From CAVVIH01 sp963748295 (GTDB lineage: Bacteria > Acidobacteriota > Vicinamibacteria > Vicinamibacterales > 2-12-FULL-66-21): a DNA stretch of 64,000 nt. The notes beneath the pieces are model-generated. The model was not told the origin of the DNA. It worked only from the letters and a program-made list of their open reading frames with translations, and did no database searches. Below, piece by piece: positions 16,478 through 28,355 of this stretch (the stretch's first letter is position 1; every line of letters starts with the position of its first letter). Position numbers and translations under genes: made by a program. The DNA lies in NCBI GenBank assembly GCA_963748295.1, contig CAVVIH010000004.1, positions 186,001 through 250,000 of the forward strand, read 5' to 3'.

Positions 16478-17628
16478 ATGATCTCGTGCGGCGAACCGTC
16501 CGGCGATCTCTATGCCGGGGCGCTGACGCGGGAAATCAAGGCGCTCGACCCCTCCGCACAGATCACCGGCTTCGGCGGCGATCGTCTCCGTGAGGCGGGG
16601 GCGTCGCTGGTCAGCGATTTCAGCGGCCTGTCGGTCACCGGCCTGCTGGAAGTGGCGCGCACCCTGCCGCGCACGTACGCGGCGTACCGGCGCATGATCG
16701 CCGACGCCACCGAATCGCGGCCGGACGTGTTCGTCGCGATCGATTTCCCCGACTTCAACTTCCGCCTGGCCCGCGCGGTTCGTTCGCTCGGCGTGCCGGT
16801 CGTCTACTACATCAGTCCTCAGCTCTGGGCGTGGCGTCCCGGCCGCATGAAGACGATGAAGCGCATTGCCGACCGCGTGCTCGTCATCTTCCCGTTCGAG
16901 GAGGAGATCTACCGCGCCGCCGGCGTGCCGGTTCAATGGGTCGGCCACCCGCTGCTCGACGTCACCGCGCCGCCGGCGCCGCGCGACGGGTTTCTCGCCG
17001 CCACGGTCTGGATCCGTCGCGGCCCGTCGTCGCGCTGCTGCCCGGCAGCAGACGCAACGAGGTGCGGGCGATACTGCCCGGCCTCGCCGATGCGGCGCGC
17101 CTGATCCGGCAGCGCCTGCCGGGCGCGCAGTTCATTCTCGCGCGTGCGCCACACCTCTCCGACGATCTCTTCGCGCCGCTTGCCGGCGGTGCCGGCGCCG
17201 CGCCTCTCGACGTCGTCGTCGTTTCCGGTCTTGCCGACGACGTGCTGGCGGCGGCGGATGTCGCGCTCGTCGCGTCGGGGACGGTAACGGTGCAGGCAGC
17301 CGTGCACGAGTGTCCGATGGTCGTCGTCTACAAGCTGTCGCCGCTCACGTACCGCCTCGGCCGCCCATTCGTGCAGGTGGACACGTTCGCGATGGTGAAC
17401 CTCGTCGCCGGCGAGCGGATCGTGCCCGAGCTGATTCAGGACGACTTCACGCCCGACGCCGTCGCCAGACACGCGCTCGACGTCCTCACGGATCCTGCCG
17501 CGGCCGAACGCGTCCGCGCGGGACTGCGACGCGTTCGTCACAAGCTCGGCGAGCCGGGCGCGAGCCGGCGCGCCGCGCAGGCCGTTCTCGAAGTTGCCTC
17601 GCGCAATGCCCAATCAGCTTTAAGGTAG
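16478..17628 (+). CDS. lpxB: Lipid-A-disaccharide synthase (frameshifted)
   Basis: LpxB (GT19) joins UDP-2,3-diacylglucosamine and lipid X to make the lipid A disaccharide. Typical motifs: MISCGEPSGDLYAG at the start, FGGDRL, IDFPDFNFRLA, YYISPQLWAWRPGR, VGHPLLD, LLPGSRRNEV and VASGTVTVQAAVHECPMVVVYK. The frame breaks at 17000-17003; adding one C restores AAHGLDPSRPVVALLPG. The ATG at 16478 is chosen because it begins exactly at the conserved strand; TTG 16447 or GTG 16475 are alternatives. Close behind the M16 pair. Confidence 0.9.
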
Positions 17629-17631
17629 ACT
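17626..17631 (+). promoter_or_regulatory. Candidate -10 box (leaderless) overlapping the lpxB stop
   Basis: TAGACT, whose TAG is the lpxB stop codon, 6 nt before the ATG at 17638. No Shine-Dalgarno in the gap. Confidence 0.45.
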
Positions 17632-17637
17632 GCTCGA

Positions 17638-18201
17638 ATGGGTCGTGTACTTCCATTCGTCATCTGCCTGCTCTTCGCGCCGGGCATCGGCGCAACCGTG
17701 CTGGTTCCCGCCGAGTTCCGCGAAATCGTCGCGGGTTCCGAGACCATCGCATATACGCGTGTCGTCGACGTTCGCCCCGAATGGGCGGAGAGCCGGCGGC
17801 AGATCAACACCGTCGTGACCGCCGACGTCATCTCGTCGTACAAGGGCGAGGCTGTCCGCACCGTGTCGTTCCGTGTGCCTGGTGGACAGATCGGTCGCTA
17901 TCGCAGCGTCACGATCGGGGCGCCGGTGTTCAGACGCGGTGACGAGGCAGTGCTGTTCCTTCAGAGCGCGGACGGCGTCTCTCACGTGTTCGGGCTGAAC
18001 CAGGGTGTGTTCCGCGTCAGGCTCGATCCGCGATCCGGACGAAGAATCGTCGTTCGCCCCGCGCTGATGCCATCTGGCGACCAGCCGGAACACGTTGTCC
18101 GCGGCGATGCGTCGCGGCGGGCGGTCGATCTCGATGCGTTCGGCGCGCAGCTGCGAGCGGCCATGGCGGCGCCGGGCAACCAGGCGAGCGGCGCGCGATG
18201 A
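17638..18201 (+). CDS. Exported protein of unknown function
   Basis: 187 residues with a signal peptide (FVICLLFAPGIGA). The mature part reads as a compact beta-rich domain: an SETIAYTRVVDVRPEW strand, VVTADVISSYKGE, and GDEAVLFLQSADG, similar in style to secreted proteins that accompany metzincin proteases in Acidobacteriota. No named family is recognised. Overlaps the following matrixin-like gene by 4 bp (ATGA), suggesting a joint role. Confidence 0.65.
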   Translation: MGRVLPFVICLLFAPGIGATVLVPAEFREIVAGSETIAYTRVVDVRPEWAESRRQINTVVTADVISSYKGEAVRTVSFRVPGGQIGRYRSVTIGAPVFRRGDEAVLFLQSADGVSHVFGLNQGVFRVRLDPRSGRRIVVRPALMPSGDQPEHVVRGDASRRAVDLDAFGAQLRAAMAAPGNQASGAR

Positions 18202-19197
18202 CACGCTGGCAGCGGTTTCTCACCATCATCATTCTGATCGTTCTCGCAGCCGTTCCACTCGGGGCGTATCTCAAGCTCGGCAGCCGGGTCGGATCGCGCA
18301 CGGTGACGCTGCGCTGGCGGCAGTTTCCCGTCAGGGTACTTCGTCACCGACAGGGGAGTGGACGGCGTCTCGGCGCAGCAGTTCCAGACCGCCATTTCGC
18401 GCGCGTTCGGCAAATGGGACGACGTCGCGACCGCGGAGCTCTCCTCGCAGTTCGCCGGCTTCACACAGCAGTCGCCGGAGGACTCCGACGATCAAAGCGT
18501 GCTCGGTTTTCTCAACCGGCCCGACCAGAATCGAACGCTTGCGGCGACGAGCTTCTTCATCGACACGAGCGATGGCCGGATCCTCGAGTCCGACATCTTC
18601 TTCAACTCGACGTTTGCCTGGTCGGTGTCCGAATCGGGGACCGCGGGCCGCTTCGATATCGAATCGATCGCGGTGCACGAGATCGGCCACCTGCTGGGGC
18701 TGTCGCATTCGGCACTGGGCGAAACCGAGTTGATCTCCGGCGGCCGGCGGGTCATCGCGGCGGAGACAGTGATGTTTCCCATCGCCTTCTCGGCCGGCAA
18801 CACCTCCGATCGGGAGCTCAAGGCCGACGACATCGCCGGCCTGTCGGACATCTACGGTACGTCGGCGTTCACCCGCCAGTTCGGCAGCATCAGCGGCCGT
18901 GTGACGAAGAACGGCGCGGGCGTGATCGGCGCCCACGTCATCGCGTTCAACCCGCGAACCCAGAAGCTGGTCGGCGGCTTCTCGCTGAGCGAGGACGGCA
19001 GCTTCGTGATCGCCGGCCTGGAACCCGGCCCGCACGTCCTGCGGGCGGAGCCGCTCGACGACGGCGACATCGAGAGCTTCTTCGATTCGTCGCTCGGCGT
19101 GGACGTGAACTTCAACGTCAAGTTCTACGAACGTGTCGTCGTCGTTCCGCGCGGCGGCGGCACCTCGAACATCGAAATCAGGGTGACCCCGAAGTGA
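18198..19197 (+). CDS. Matrixin-like metalloprotease with carboxypeptidase-regulatory-like domain (frameshifted)
   Basis: An N-terminal membrane anchor or signal (FLTIIILIVLAAVPLGAYL) leads to a matrixin-type domain. The zinc site is HEIGHLLGLSH (HExxHxxGxxH), followed by a candidate Met-turn at VMFP and the ELKADDIAGLSDIYG segment typical of matrixins. The C-terminal 100 residues (SGRVTKNGAGVIGAHVIAF...GSFVIAGLEPG) are a carboxypeptidase-regulatory-like beta-sandwich. The frame breaks at 18333-18336, where an extra G splits QFPVR from YFVTDRGVDG. It overlaps its neighbours on both sides by 4 bp, so all three genes are one operon. Confidence 0.84.
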
Positions 19198-19892
19198 TCG
19201 CGCGCGGCGTTCTGCTCGTTCTGTGCCTGTTCGGCGCCGTGGACGTCATTCACGCTCAGACCCCGCGGCCGCGGCCGCCGGCGCCGACAGGACCGACGCC
19301 CCGCGGCGGAAGCTGGGAGATCGGCGGCGGATATACGTTCGTCGCAGGCTACGACTTCGACACCAGCAATGCCGATCTGACGAGGAACACGGCGAGCGGT
19401 ACGGACCGCTTCACCCTGTTCATCAGCGATTCCTCGGTGCAGGCTGCGCACGCCGTCAGCGGACAGCTTGGCTACTACTTCTCGCCGCGATGGGCGGTGG
19501 AGGGAGGCATCCGGTTCGCTCGGCCGGTGTTCAGAACCGAGCTGTCCGACGATGCCGAGGGTGCGCCGGATACGGTGGCGGAAGAGAAGCTGGATCAATA
19601 TCTGTTCTCGGCATCGGTCGTTTATCACTTCGCCGGCGCCGGAAGCTCGATCGTGCCGTTCGTCGCCGGCGGCGGCGGCTACCTGCGCGAGCTGCACGAA
19701 TCGCAGGAGCTGGTCGAAACGGGCGCGGAGTACCACGCCTCGGTCGGGATCAAGAACTGGTTCGGCAACGCGCGACGCCGCTTCGGCGTGCGCGCGGAAG
19801 GAGGGTTCTCCTTCCGCGACGGCGGATTCGACTTCGACGAGAAGGTTCGCATCCTCCCGACGTTCGGCGTTTCGCTGGTGTATCTCTTCTAG
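19194..19892 (+). CDS. Outer-membrane beta-barrel protein
   Basis: 232 residues from a GTG at 19194 (GTGA overlap with the protease stop). Signal peptide ends near VIHAQ; a proline-rich linker PRPRPPAPTGPTPRGG follows. The rest alternates hydrophobic and polar residues in strands (WEIGGGYTFVAGYDF; HAVSGQLGYYFSPRWAVEGG; VPFVAGGGGYLRELH) and ends in the aromatic VSLVYLF, the usual C-terminal barrel strand. About eight strands, OmpA/OmpW-like in size. Role unknown; the operon with a secreted protease suggests a surface assembly. Confidence 0.75.
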   Translation: MIARGVLLVLCLFGAVDVIHAQTPRPRPPAPTGPTPRGGSWEIGGGYTFVAGYDFDTSNADLTRNTASGTDRFTLFISDSSVQAAHAVSGQLGYYFSPRWAVEGGIRFARPVFRTELSDDAEGAPDTVAEEKLDQYLFSASVVYHFAGAGSSIVPFVAGGGGYLRELHESQELVETGAEYHASVGIKNWFGNARRRFGVRAEGGFSFRDGGFDFDEKVRILPTFGVSLVYLF

Positions 19893-19911
19893 GCCAGCTT
19901 CCCGTTGAGTC

Positions 19912-21081
19912 ATGCTTGTCCTTGTTCGCGTGCTTGCTCCCGTGACGGTGATTCTGTTCACGTGTAGCGCTGTTGCCACTGTCCGCGAGCAACGTGTCGC
20001 CGAGCCCTCCACGGGTCTTGGGAACGTCGTCAACGAGGCGCGGCTGGCGCTGCACCTGCCCGGCCTCGTTGTCGTGATCGTCCGGAGCGATGGCCAGCCG
20101 CAGGTTTACGTGAGCGGCGAGCGCCGGATCGGTAAAGGCGATCCGATCACGACAGCCGACCGGATGCACCTCGGCTCGCTGACCAAGGCGATCACCGCAA
20201 CCGTGATTGGCGCGCTCGCCGAGCAACATCGGATGACGCCGGAGACGACGATCGGGCAGGCCTTCCCTGAACTCTCGGCGAAGATGCAGCCGGCCTATCG
20301 CAACGTCAGCGTGCGCCAGTTGCTGGCGCACGCCGGCGGCGTCCCGCCATACCACACCAGAGAGTCGTTGCAATGGATGCTGACGCTGAGCGGCACCGCC
20401 AGCGAACAGCGATACGCGTTTCTCGAGCGCGTGCTCGCCGAGCCGCCACGCTTCGAGCCGGGCACGAGGCACGAGTACTCAAACGCCGGTGGGGCGATCG
20501 CCGGCGCGATCGCCGAGCGAATCGGTGGCTCCCCATATCGGCAACTCGTCCAGGACCTGGTTTTCGTGCCCCTCGGTGGCAACGCGGCGTTCGGGAATCC
20601 CGGACTTGCGTCGCAGCCTCAGCCGTGGGGACACAAACGCGCGATCTTCGGGACGGTCACGGAGGTCACGCCCGCCGACGCTGTCTATACGACTCCTCTG
20701 GCGATCGAGCCAGCCGGCGACGCATCGCCCTCACTGCAGGACTACGGCCGTTTTCTCCAGCTGCACTTGCGCGGACTCAGAGGCCGCGACGACGCGCTGA
20801 AGGCGACTACGATTCAGGATCTGCACAGAAAGGTCGCGCCAATCAATTTCGCGCTTGGTTTTGGGATGGGTTGGGTTGTCATGATGCGCGACGGCGTCGA
20901 GTCGCACGAGCACGGCGGCAGCTACGGCGCATACGTTGCGCATGCCACTATTCAGCCGTCACGCGATCTTGCAGTTGGCGTCTTCACCAATGTGGGTGGC
21001 GGCCAGGACTTGAAGGATGCCGTCGCGAAGCTGGCAATGGAGATCGCCGCGCGGCTTTCATCAGACGGGAAGCCCGGCTGA
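19912..21081 (+). CDS. Serine beta-lactamase-like hydrolase (class C / S12 family)
   Basis: 389 residues with an N-terminal signal. The S12 motifs are visible: SLTK with S89 and K92, the YSN at 189-191 and HEHGGS near residue 330 in the place of the KTG/HxG motif. Members include esterases, D-aminopeptidases and class C beta-lactamases; with this general architecture (HLGSLTKAITA, RQLLAHAGG) a peptidase or esterase is as likely as antibiotic resistance. It stands alone between the barrel gene and the ABC transporter. Confidence 0.82.
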   Translation: MLVLVRVLAPVTVILFTCSAVATVREQRVAEPSTGLGNVVNEARLALHLPGLVVVIVRSDGQPQVYVSGERRIGKGDPITTADRMHLGSLTKAITATVIGALAEQHRMTPETTIGQAFPELSAKMQPAYRNVSVRQLLAHAGGVPPYHTRESLQWMLTLSGTASEQRYAFLERVLAEPPRFEPGTRHEYSNAGGAIAGAIAERIGGSPYRQLVQDLVFVPLGGNAAFGNPGLASQPQPWGHKRAIFGTVTEVTPADAVYTTPLAIEPAGDASPSLQDYGRFLQLHLRGLRGRDDALKATTIQDLHRKVAPINFALGFGMGWVVMMRDGVESHEHGGSYGAYVAHATIQPSRDLAVGVFTNVGGGQDLKDAVAKLAMEIAARLSSDGKPG

Positions 21082-21092
21082 TCCGGCTGGGA

Positions 21093-21321
21093 TTAGTCGG
21101 ACCTCCGCTCGCCCCTCTCGGGCAGGCCGTCCTGGTTTTCCATTTCCTCGTCGAGGGGCCGGTTGGTGATGCCGCCGGCCTCGTCACCCTCGGTCATGCC
21201 GATCGTCCGAGCTGCGCGGACGGTCCTGGCGTTCGACCGTATCGTCTTCCGACCTCCACGGTTCTCCCTCCGCTTTGCTCTTGTTCGACGCTTGATTCGG
21301 CGTGTTGGGGTCGTTTTTCAT
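21093..21321 (-). CDS. Small, highly polar protein of unknown function (apparent frameshift)
   Basis: A frame from ATG 21321 (MKNDPNTPNQASNKSK) and a second one ending at TAA 21093 (EAGGITNRPLDEEMENQDG) join with a one-base shift near 21190-21197 to make about 75 residues, rich in Asp, Glu, Arg and Asn. Third positions are strongly G/C in both parts, which supports coding, and the region is otherwise an empty stretch of over 300 bp. No family is recognised; the second part could also be a separate 34-residue peptide from ATG 21197. Confidence 0.42.
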
Positions 21322-21332
21322 GGTTCGGCCTC

Positions 21333-21367
21333 TACTTCTTACTTCTTACTTCCAACTTCTTACTTCC
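21333..21367. repeat. Heptamer tandem array (tacttct type)
   Basis: Five units in perfect 7-bp register: tacttct, tacttct, tacttcc, aacttct, tacttcc. Sits between the divergent small gene and the ABC transporter genes. Confidence 0.75.
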
Positions 21368-21410
21368 CGTGTGGCAAACCACATGCCCGTAGGCTAGAGT
21401 CGGTCGAGCT

Positions 21411-22190
21411 ATGGCTGCGGAGCGCTCGCACGGCGCGGTCGAGGTGCGATTCGAGAACGTCGCGCTGAGGCGTGGACCGCGCCAGGTTCTGAGCGGCATC
21501 GATCTCGACGTCATGTCCGGCGAGACGCTCGCGCTGGTCGGGCCGAGCGGCGCCGGCAAGAGCTCCCTCCTCAAGCTGATCAACCGCATGCTGATGCCGG
21601 ACTCGGGCACCGTGACCGTGCGCGGGCGGCCGACCGCGAGCTGGGATCCCTTCGAGCTGCGCCGCAGCACCGGCTACGTGATTCAGGAGATCGGACTCTT
21701 TCCGCATCTGACCGTCGCTGAAAACGTCGGCGTGGTGCCGCGGCTGCTCGGCTGGGACGAGCCGCGAATCTCGCGGCGCACCGCGGAGATGCTGACCCTC
21801 GTCGGCCTCGATCCGGCGCGCTACGCCGCACGTCCGCCGGCGGAGCTGTCGGGCGGCGAGCGCCAGCGGGTGGGTGTGGCGCGCGCGCTGGCCGCGGACC
21901 CGCCGCTGCTGCTGATGGACGAGCCGTTCGGCGCGCTCGATCCGATCACCCGGAGCGGCCTTCATCGTGAGTTTCGCGCCATCCAGGAGCGCCTTCGCAA
22001 GACGGTCGTGATCGTGACCCACGACATGGCCGAGGCGTTCGCCCTGGCGACGCGGATCGCCGTGCTCAATCACGCGGCGATCGTCGCGATCGATGCTCCG
22101 CGCGCGATCGTCGATCATCCGGATCCGATGGTCCAGGCGCTGCTCGCGCCGCTCGTCGAGGCCGGCGCCGCGTTGCGAGGCGACTCGTGA
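21411..22190 (+). CDS. Osmoprotectant/quaternary-amine ABC transporter ATP-binding protein
   Basis: 259 residues of the OpuCA/ProV class. Walker A GPSGAGKSS, Q-loop QEIGLFPHLT, signature LSGGERQRVGVA, Walker B LLLMDEPFGALD and the H-loop VTHDM are intact. The EIGLFPHLTVAENV wording and the neighbouring permease-binding protein fusion point to glycine betaine/choline/carnitine uptake. Lacks the C-terminal CBS pair of classic OpuA. TAGAGT at 21395-21400 is a possible -10, 10 nt before the ATG. Overlaps the permease gene by 4 bp. Confidence 0.88.
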   Translation: MAAERSHGAVEVRFENVALRRGPRQVLSGIDLDVMSGETLALVGPSGAGKSSLLKLINRMLMPDSGTVTVRGRPTASWDPFELRRSTGYVIQEIGLFPHLTVAENVGVVPRLLGWDEPRISRRTAEMLTLVGLDPARYAARPPAELSGGERQRVGVARALAADPPLLLMDEPFGALDPITRSGLHREFRAIQERLRKTVVIVTHDMAEAFALATRIAVLNHAAIVAIDAPRAIVDHPDPMVQALLAPLVEAGAALRGDS

Positions 22191-23741
22191 GCGTGCTCGA
22201 GTTCTGGCGGACGCATCTGCCGGAGCTCGGCCTCCTGTTCCGTCAGCACCTGACGCTCGTCGGCGTCTCGACGCTCGTTGCCGTGCTGGCCGGCGTTCCC
22301 GCCGGCGTGCTTGCCGCGCGCAACGTGCGCGTGGGCGCGCCGCTCGTCTGGCTGGCCAACGTCAGTCAGACGATTCCGAGCCTGGCGATGTTTGGATTCC
22401 TGCTGCCGATGCCGCTGATTGGCGGCCTGGGCGCGCGCGTCGCGATCACCGTGTTGACCGTCTACGCGCTGCTGCCGATCGTCAGGACCACGGTTGCCGG
22501 CATTCGCTCCGTCGATCCCGCGCTGGTCGAGGCGGCCGATGCGCTTGGCATGACACCGCGCCAGCGTCTGTGGCGGGTCGAGCTGCCGCTGGCGCTGCCG
22601 TCGATCGTTGCCGGCATTCGCGTCGCGACGGTCATCGGCGTCGGCACCGCGACGATTGCCGCGGCGGTCGGCGCCGGCGGGCTCGGCGAATACATCTTCC
22701 GCGGGCTGTCGATGGTCGAGCCGACGGTGATCCTGGCCGGCGCGATTCCAGCGGCGGCGCTCGCGCTGACGCTCGACGGCGTGCTGACGCTGGCCGAGCG
22801 TGCCGCGCGGGGAGTGCTGACCGCACGATCCGGTCGCGGCCGGCTCGCTGTAGCCGCAGCGATCACGGTATCTCGCCATTGCCGGCCTCTCCCTGACCGC
22901 GGTCGGAAGCAAGGGATCGACGGTCCGGGTCGGCTCGAAGAACTTCACCGAGCAGATCGTTCTGGGAGAGATCGTTGCGCAGCTGATCGAATCCCGGACC
23001 GACCTGCCGGTATCGCGCCGGCTGAACCTCGGCGGCACCTTCATCTGCGATCGCGCCATCCGCTCCGGCGACATCGACGTTTACGTCGAATACACCGGCA
23101 CGGCGTACACCGCCATCTTCAAGGAGCCGCCGAATACCAACCCCGAGCAGGTCCTCGCCCGTGCGCGCGAGCGCTACGCCGAGGCCGGCATCACGCTTCT
23201 CGCTCCGCTCGGCTTCGAGAACACGTTCGCGATGCTCGTCCGCGGCGAAGATGCGCGGCGGCTGGGACTGAAGACGATCGCCGACGTCCGGCCGCTCGCC
23301 GGCGACTGGCGGGCCGGGTTCGGCTACGAGTTCCTGCAGCGCGCCGACGGATTCCCCGGCCTCGCGTCGGCGTATGGACTCCGCTTCGGCACGCCCCCGC
23401 GCGCGATGGATCTGTCGCTCATCTACCGCGCGCTCGCGGAGCGGCAGGTGGATCTGATCGCCGGCGATGCGACGAGCGGCCTGATCGAGGCGTACGACCT
23501 GGCCATGCTGGCCGATAGCCAGCGGTATTTCCCTCCCTACGACGCCGTCATCGTCGCGCGCAGCGCCGCCCTGCTGGCGCATCCCGCGCTCAAGGAGGCG
23601 CTGTCGCTCTTGTCCGGCCGCATCACCGTCGCCGACATGCGGCGCATGAACCACGCCGTCGACGCGCAGCACCGCGACGCGGCGGACGTGGCAAGCGACT
23701 TCCTCAAAGCCCAATTCCCAACTCCCAACTCCCAAAAGTAG
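22187..23741 (+). CDS. Osmoprotectant ABC permease fused to its substrate-binding domain (frameshifted)
   Basis: The first 225 residues are an OpuCB-type permease with about five to six spans and the EAA loop EAADALGMTPRQRLWRVELP. The frame breaks near 22865-22870; the continuing frame gives one more hydrophobic segment (YLAIAGLSLTAVG) and then an OpuAC-type binding domain: VRVGSKNFTEQIVLGEI, DIDVYVEYTGTAYTAI and a C-terminal lobe ending VASDFLKAQ. The order permease-linker-binding domain is known from OpuCB/BC fusions. The last residues (FPTPNSQK) are encoded by a heptamer repeat. Confidence 0.85.
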
Positions 23742-23792
23742 GCTGATCAGGAGCCGCTTCCATTTGGGAGTGGGGCTTCTTGGGAGTTGGCA
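23709..23792. repeat. Inverted heptamer arrays overlapping the 3' end of the osmoprotectant gene
   Basis: Left arm (23709-23738) has units cccaact/cccaatt and codes for the last residues of the upstream protein; right arm (23764-23792) has ttgggag/ttggcag units. Together they can form a stem with an unpaired loop of about 25 nt. Confidence 0.72.
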
Positions 23793-23815
23793 GTTTTGTG
23801 TGGGATTATCTAAGG

Positions 23816-26572
<2,757 letters not shown>

Positions 26573-26580
26573 TGCGATGA

Positions 26581-27696
26581 GTGACTCTGGAGATCGCGGA
26601 TTCGCTCAGAGCTGTTGATGTCGAGGAGCTGAAGCGCCGCGCGTCGGCGCTCGGCTTCGACGTCTGCGGCATCGCCGCGGTCGCCGAATATCCCGAGCTC
26701 GGGTTCCTGTCCGAATGGCTCGCCCGCGGCTATGCGGGCGAGATGCACTATCTTCACCGATCGGCCGACCGGCGCGGGGACATCAGGGCCGTGCTGCCGT
26801 CGGTACGCTCGGTGATCTCGCTCGGCACGATCTACAACGTCGCCCGCCCGTATTCGACCGAAAACGCGGATCCTCGTCAGGCGTCGATCGCACGGTACGC
26901 GTGGGGTGACGACTATCACACGGTCATTCAGGAACGCATGGACGCGCTCGTCGCGTGGCTGCGCGAGGAGGCGGGACCGGCGCTCGAGGCGCGCGCCTAC
27001 GTCGATACCGGTCCAGTGCAGGAACGGGTCTTCGCCCAACATGCGGGCCTCGGATGGATCGGCAAGAACACCTGCCTCATCAACGAGGAGCACGGCTCCT
27101 GGCTGTTCCTTTCCGAGATCATCTGCAACCTGCCGCTCGAGCCCGATCGGGCGGCCTTCGATCAGTGCGGGGACTGCACGCTGTGCATCGAGGCCTGCCC
27201 GACGGGCGCCATCGTCGAACCGTACGTGCTCGACTCACGGCGTTGTCTTTCATATCTGACGATCGAGGTGAAGGGCGAGATTCCGCCTGAGCACCGTTCG
27301 TCGATTGGCTCGCACGCGTATGGCTGCGACATCTGCCAGGAGGTCTGCCCGTGGAACCTCTCGCCCGCGACGGGCCGCAGCACCGACCCGGCGTGGATGC
27401 CCCGTGAAGGCCTCGACCGACCGGCACTCCTCGATTTGTGGAAACGGACCGACGACGACCTGCGCGTGCTGCTCAAGGGCAGCGCGATGAAGCGCGCCGG
27501 CGTGCGGAGGCTGCGCCGGAATCTTGCGGTGGCGATTGGCAACTCCGCGGATGCGGATGCGATCGGATCCTTGACCGACCACGACGCGCCGACCTGTCAG
27601 GATCCGATGGTGCAGGAACACGTCAACTGGGTCCTCGATCAGTTCGGGCGCTCGGCGTCGGGCGCTGGGCGCTCGCAAGAGCAGCATGACCCATGA
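26581..27696 (+). CDS. queG: Epoxyqueuosine reductase
   Basis: QueG reduces epoxyqueuosine to queuosine in tRNA anticodons using cobalamin and two [4Fe-4S] clusters. The two ferredoxin-like motifs are visible: CGDCTLCIEACPTG and, further on, CDICQEVCPW. The N-terminal half has FDVCGIA, RYAWGDDYH and the GLGWIGKNTCL stretch of the B12-binding domain. 371 residues with HEAT-like C-terminal repeats (VRRLRRNLAVAIGN). The last residues (FGRSASGAGRS) come from a heptamer repeat. GTG start at 26581 since the nearby ATG 26577 is in another frame. Confidence 0.94.
   Translation: MTLEIADSLRAVDVEELKRRASALGFDVCGIAAVAEYPELGFLSEWLARGYAGEMHYLHRSADRRGDIRAVLPSVRSVISLGTIYNVARPYSTENADPRQASIARYAWGDDYHTVIQERMDALVAWLREEAGPALEARAYVDTGPVQERVFAQHAGLGWIGKNTCLINEEHGSWLFLSEIICNLPLEPDRAAFDQCGDCTLCIEACPTGAIVEPYVLDSRRCLSYLTIEVKGEIPPEHRSSIGSHAYGCDICQEVCPWNLSPATGRSTDPAWMPREGLDRPALLDLWKRTDDDLRVLLKGSAMKRAGVRRLRRNLAVAIGNSADADAIGSLTDHDAPTCQDPMVQEHVNWVLDQFGRSASGAGRSQEQHDP
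27646..27673. repeat. Heptamer tandem array inside the 3' end of queG
   Basis: Units gggcgct, cggcgtc, gggcgct, gggcgct in exact register within the coding sequence, encoding the non-conserved C-terminal GRSASGAGRS. Confidence 0.7.
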
Positions 27697-28355
27697 CACC
27701 CCGGAAGCCTCGCCCCGGCACACCGGTGCCCGATCTGCTGCCCGATCGGCCGACGCTTCCAAAGGTCCGCGACGTTGCGAAAGACTGCAAGGCCTGCGAC
27801 CTGTACAAGACCGGTACGCAGACCGTCTTCGGCGAAGGGCCGTCGCGTGCGGAAGTGATGTTCGTCGGGGAGCAGCCTGGCGATGTCGAGGATCTTGCAG
27901 GACATCCGTTCGTCGGACCCGCGGGCAAGCTCCTCGATCGCGCGCTCGAGCAGGCGGGCATCGACCGGAGCCTTGTATATGTCACCAATGTGGTGAAGCA
28001 TTTCAAATGGGAGCCTCGCGGCAAGCGGCGCATTCACAAGAAGCCGAACGCCGCGGAGATCTCGGCCTGCCGCCCGTGGCTCGACGTGGAGATCGCGATG
28101 GTCAAGCCGCGGATCCTGGTGTGTTTGGGAGCGACGGCGGCGCAGGCCCTGCTGGGCAGGTCGTTCAAGGTGTCGCGGCAGCGCGGCGAGTTCGTCGACT
28201 CGCCGCTCGCATCGATCGCGACGGCAACCGTGCATCCGTCGTCGATCCTTCGCGCGCCGGACGATGAGGCGCGGCGGCTGGAGATGGAGCAGTTCGTGAC
28301 CGATCTCGAGAAGATTGCTGCCGAGCTCGCGCGAATGCGCGGGCGGGCGGAGTGA
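27693..28355 (+). CDS. UdgX-type uracil-DNA glycosylase
   Basis: 220 residues of UDG family 4, with GEQPGDVEDLAGHPFVGPAG (motif A) and VHPSSIL (motif B), and four cysteines C32, C35, C126 and C144 spaced for a [4Fe-4S] cluster. The KRRIH loop (111-115) is present. In UdgX of Mycobacterium smegmatis the loop histidine (here H115) forms a covalent bond to the abasic site made from uracil, a trait not shared with ordinary family 4 enzymes. So this enzyme probably traps uracil-DNA. It overlaps queG by 4 bp and yqgE by 4 bp. Confidence 0.9.
   Translation: MTPRKPRPGTPVPDLLPDRPTLPKVRDVAKDCKACDLYKTGTQTVFGEGPSRAEVMFVGEQPGDVEDLAGHPFVGPAGKLLDRALEQAGIDRSLVYVTNVVKHFKWEPRGKRRIHKKPNAAEISACRPWLDVEIAMVKPRILVCLGATAAQALLGRSFKVSRQRGEFVDSPLASIATATVHPSSILRAPDDEARRLEMEQFVTDLEKIAAELARMRGRAE

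Noticed and set aside
19912..21081. Acquired antibiotic resistance beta-lactamase
   Set aside because: S12 motifs are generic; no mobile element is near and base composition equals that of neighbours.
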